Source of the DNA: CALOFP01 sp942492635
GTDB lineage: Bacteria > UBP6 > UBA1177 > CALOFP01
DNA: 64,000 nucleotides
NCBI GenBank assembly: GCA_942492635.1
Contig: CALOFP010000003.1
Coordinates: 434,001 to 498,000 of the forward strand
Direction of reading: 5' to 3'
Under the pieces are notes generated by a model that was not told where the DNA came from, did no database searches, and saw only the letters and a program-made list of their open reading frames with translations. Within the stretch, counting starts at the first letter, position 1. The number at the start of each line of letters is the position of its first letter. The position numbers and the translations under genes were made by a program. Positions 63,227 through 64,000 of the stretch are shown here, in pieces.

Positions 63227-64000
63227 TCAACTGTTTCTCAACTTATCTTCAAACGGCAGCTCCAGCTGCTCGTATTTCTCTATGTGAAAGTTGGATATCG
63301 ATATTCCCAGAAGCCGTACTTTTCGAGTTTCTGCCTCTGTCGAGTTTTTTAGGAGTTCAAGAACTACCGGCAGGGTTTCTGAAGCCTTGTAGACTGCATT
63401 GGGGAGTGTCCTGTTCCGTGTGATCGATGTGAAGTCGTCATACCTCACTTTCAGTGTGACGGTGTGCCCTCTCACACTCCTTTTCGCCATCGATTTTTCC
63501 ACCCTCTGTGCAATTTTTTCAAGATGTTCAGCCATCTCCTCAATTCCTTCAAGATCAACCTGGAATGTGCGCTCCTTTCCTATGGATTTTCTCTCCCTGT
63601 GGGTCGTCACCGGCCTGTTATCCTTACCGCGGACAAGATCGTAGTAAAGCGATCCCGCTTTTCCGAAAAACTCGATAAGATCCTTGCGATCCCTCTCCTT
63701 CAGATCCTTTCCTGTCCGGATTCCAAGATCGAGCATCCTCTTCTCAGTGACTTTACCGATTCCGTAAAATCTGCCTATGGGAAGCTGTTCCAGAAATTTT
63801 TCCGCCTTTTTCGGCGTAATTACGGTAATTCCGTCGGGTTTGTCGACGTCGCTCGCCACCTTTGCGAGAAACTTGTTGTAGCTCACTCCCGCGGAAGCCG
63901 TCAGTCCCAGTTCCTCCTTGATGCTCTTTTTTATTTCAAGCGCAATCAGCGTGGCGGAGGGATTGTCCACCTTGTTCTCCGTAACGTCCAGGAAAGCCTC
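63227..64000 (-). CDS. dinB: DNA polymerase IV (DinB), 5' part outside window
   Basis: The gene enters from the right edge; the first codons visible read EAFLDVTENK, the catalytic DEAFLDVT region of Y-family polymerases, so about 100 N-terminal residues are missing. Downstream are the palm/thumb features GVSYNKFLAKVASD, KPDGITVI, IGRFYGIGKVTEKRM and KERTFQVDLEG and the little-finger domain (TVTLKVRYDDFTSITR). It performs error-prone translesion synthesis. The reading frame is open across the whole visible part. The stop is followed by the REPIN-like element. Confidence 0.94.
   Translation of the reverse strand, partial: EAFLDVTENKVDNPSATLIALEIKKSIKEELGLTASAGVSYNKFLAKVASDVDKPDGITVITPKKAEKFLEQLPIGRFYGIGKVTEKRMLDLGIRTGKDLKERDRKDLIEFFGKAGSLYYDLVRGKDNRPVTTHRERKSIGKERTFQVDLEGIEEMAEHLEKIAQRVEKSMAKRSVRGHTVTLKVRYDDFTSITRNRTLPNAVYKASETLPVVLELLKNSTEAETRKVRLLGISISNFHIEKYEQLELPFEDKLRNS

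Overview
The window looks like chromosome from a mid-GC, Gram-negative and probably anaerobic bacterium. Signs of this are lipoproteins with clear lipoboxes, a phosphatidylserine decarboxylase, and a 2-hydroxyacyl-CoA dehydratase-type protein beside a short citrate-synthase-fold protein. The very large secreted proteins built from delta-60, HYR, lamin-tail and thrombospondin-3-like repeats with Asp/Glu-rich linkers recall Myxococcota and other deltaproteobacteria-like lineages. I cannot name a genus, and the lineage call is inference.

Positions 1 to about 21,480 form one uninterrupted minus-strand block of mostly housekeeping genes with tiny gaps or overlaps. In transcription order: two sigma-54-activator-type regulators flanking dusB, a ThiE-like protein, a response-regulator/PP2C phosphatase, psd, an FHA-GGDEF diguanylate cyclase, a xerC/D recombinase, a site-2-type protease, a hexapeptide-repeat protein, lepA, lepB, purA, ribBA, ribH, nusB, an unknown protein, holB, a RicT/PSP1 protein, tatD, a dehydratase-like protein, a citryl-CoA-lyase-like protein and a truncated alpha-oxoamine synthase. 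I see promoter-like sequences before the first regulator, before the response regulator and before psd.

Positions 21.7 to 36.2 kb hold an alpha/beta hydrolase and a surface-protein region: a 2984-residue secreted repeat protein, a convergent DUF4382 lipoprotein with a textbook terminator, and a 642-residue secreted protein. The two secreted proteins end in almost the same short tail (GCSCSMII and GCSLSLI), a candidate C-terminal processing or lipidation signal.

Positions 36.5 to 53.2 kb are an accessory, defence-like region: an AAA-ATPase/PD-(D/E)XK protein, a DUF6880-like protein, a membrane-anchored exonuclease VII large-subunit homologue, a GIY-YIG/DUF4357 protein, and a type I restriction-modification operon with a DUF1016 nuclease gene inserted between hsdM and hsdS. 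The hsdS 3' end is disrupted by a 140-bp duplication. An EVE-like/HNH candidate modification-dependent nuclease lies next to the operon. The intergenic spaces here are long and carry several families of dispersed repeats and palindromes.

Positions 53.9 to 64 kb contain a zinc-ribbon protein, an APH-type kinase, a DUF6263-like lipoprotein, a double-length UvrA with four ATPase modules, a rhomboid protease, a REPIN-like inverted palindrome pair and the 3' part of dinB. I recognised no tRNA, rRNA, CRISPR array, prophage or intact insertion sequence.
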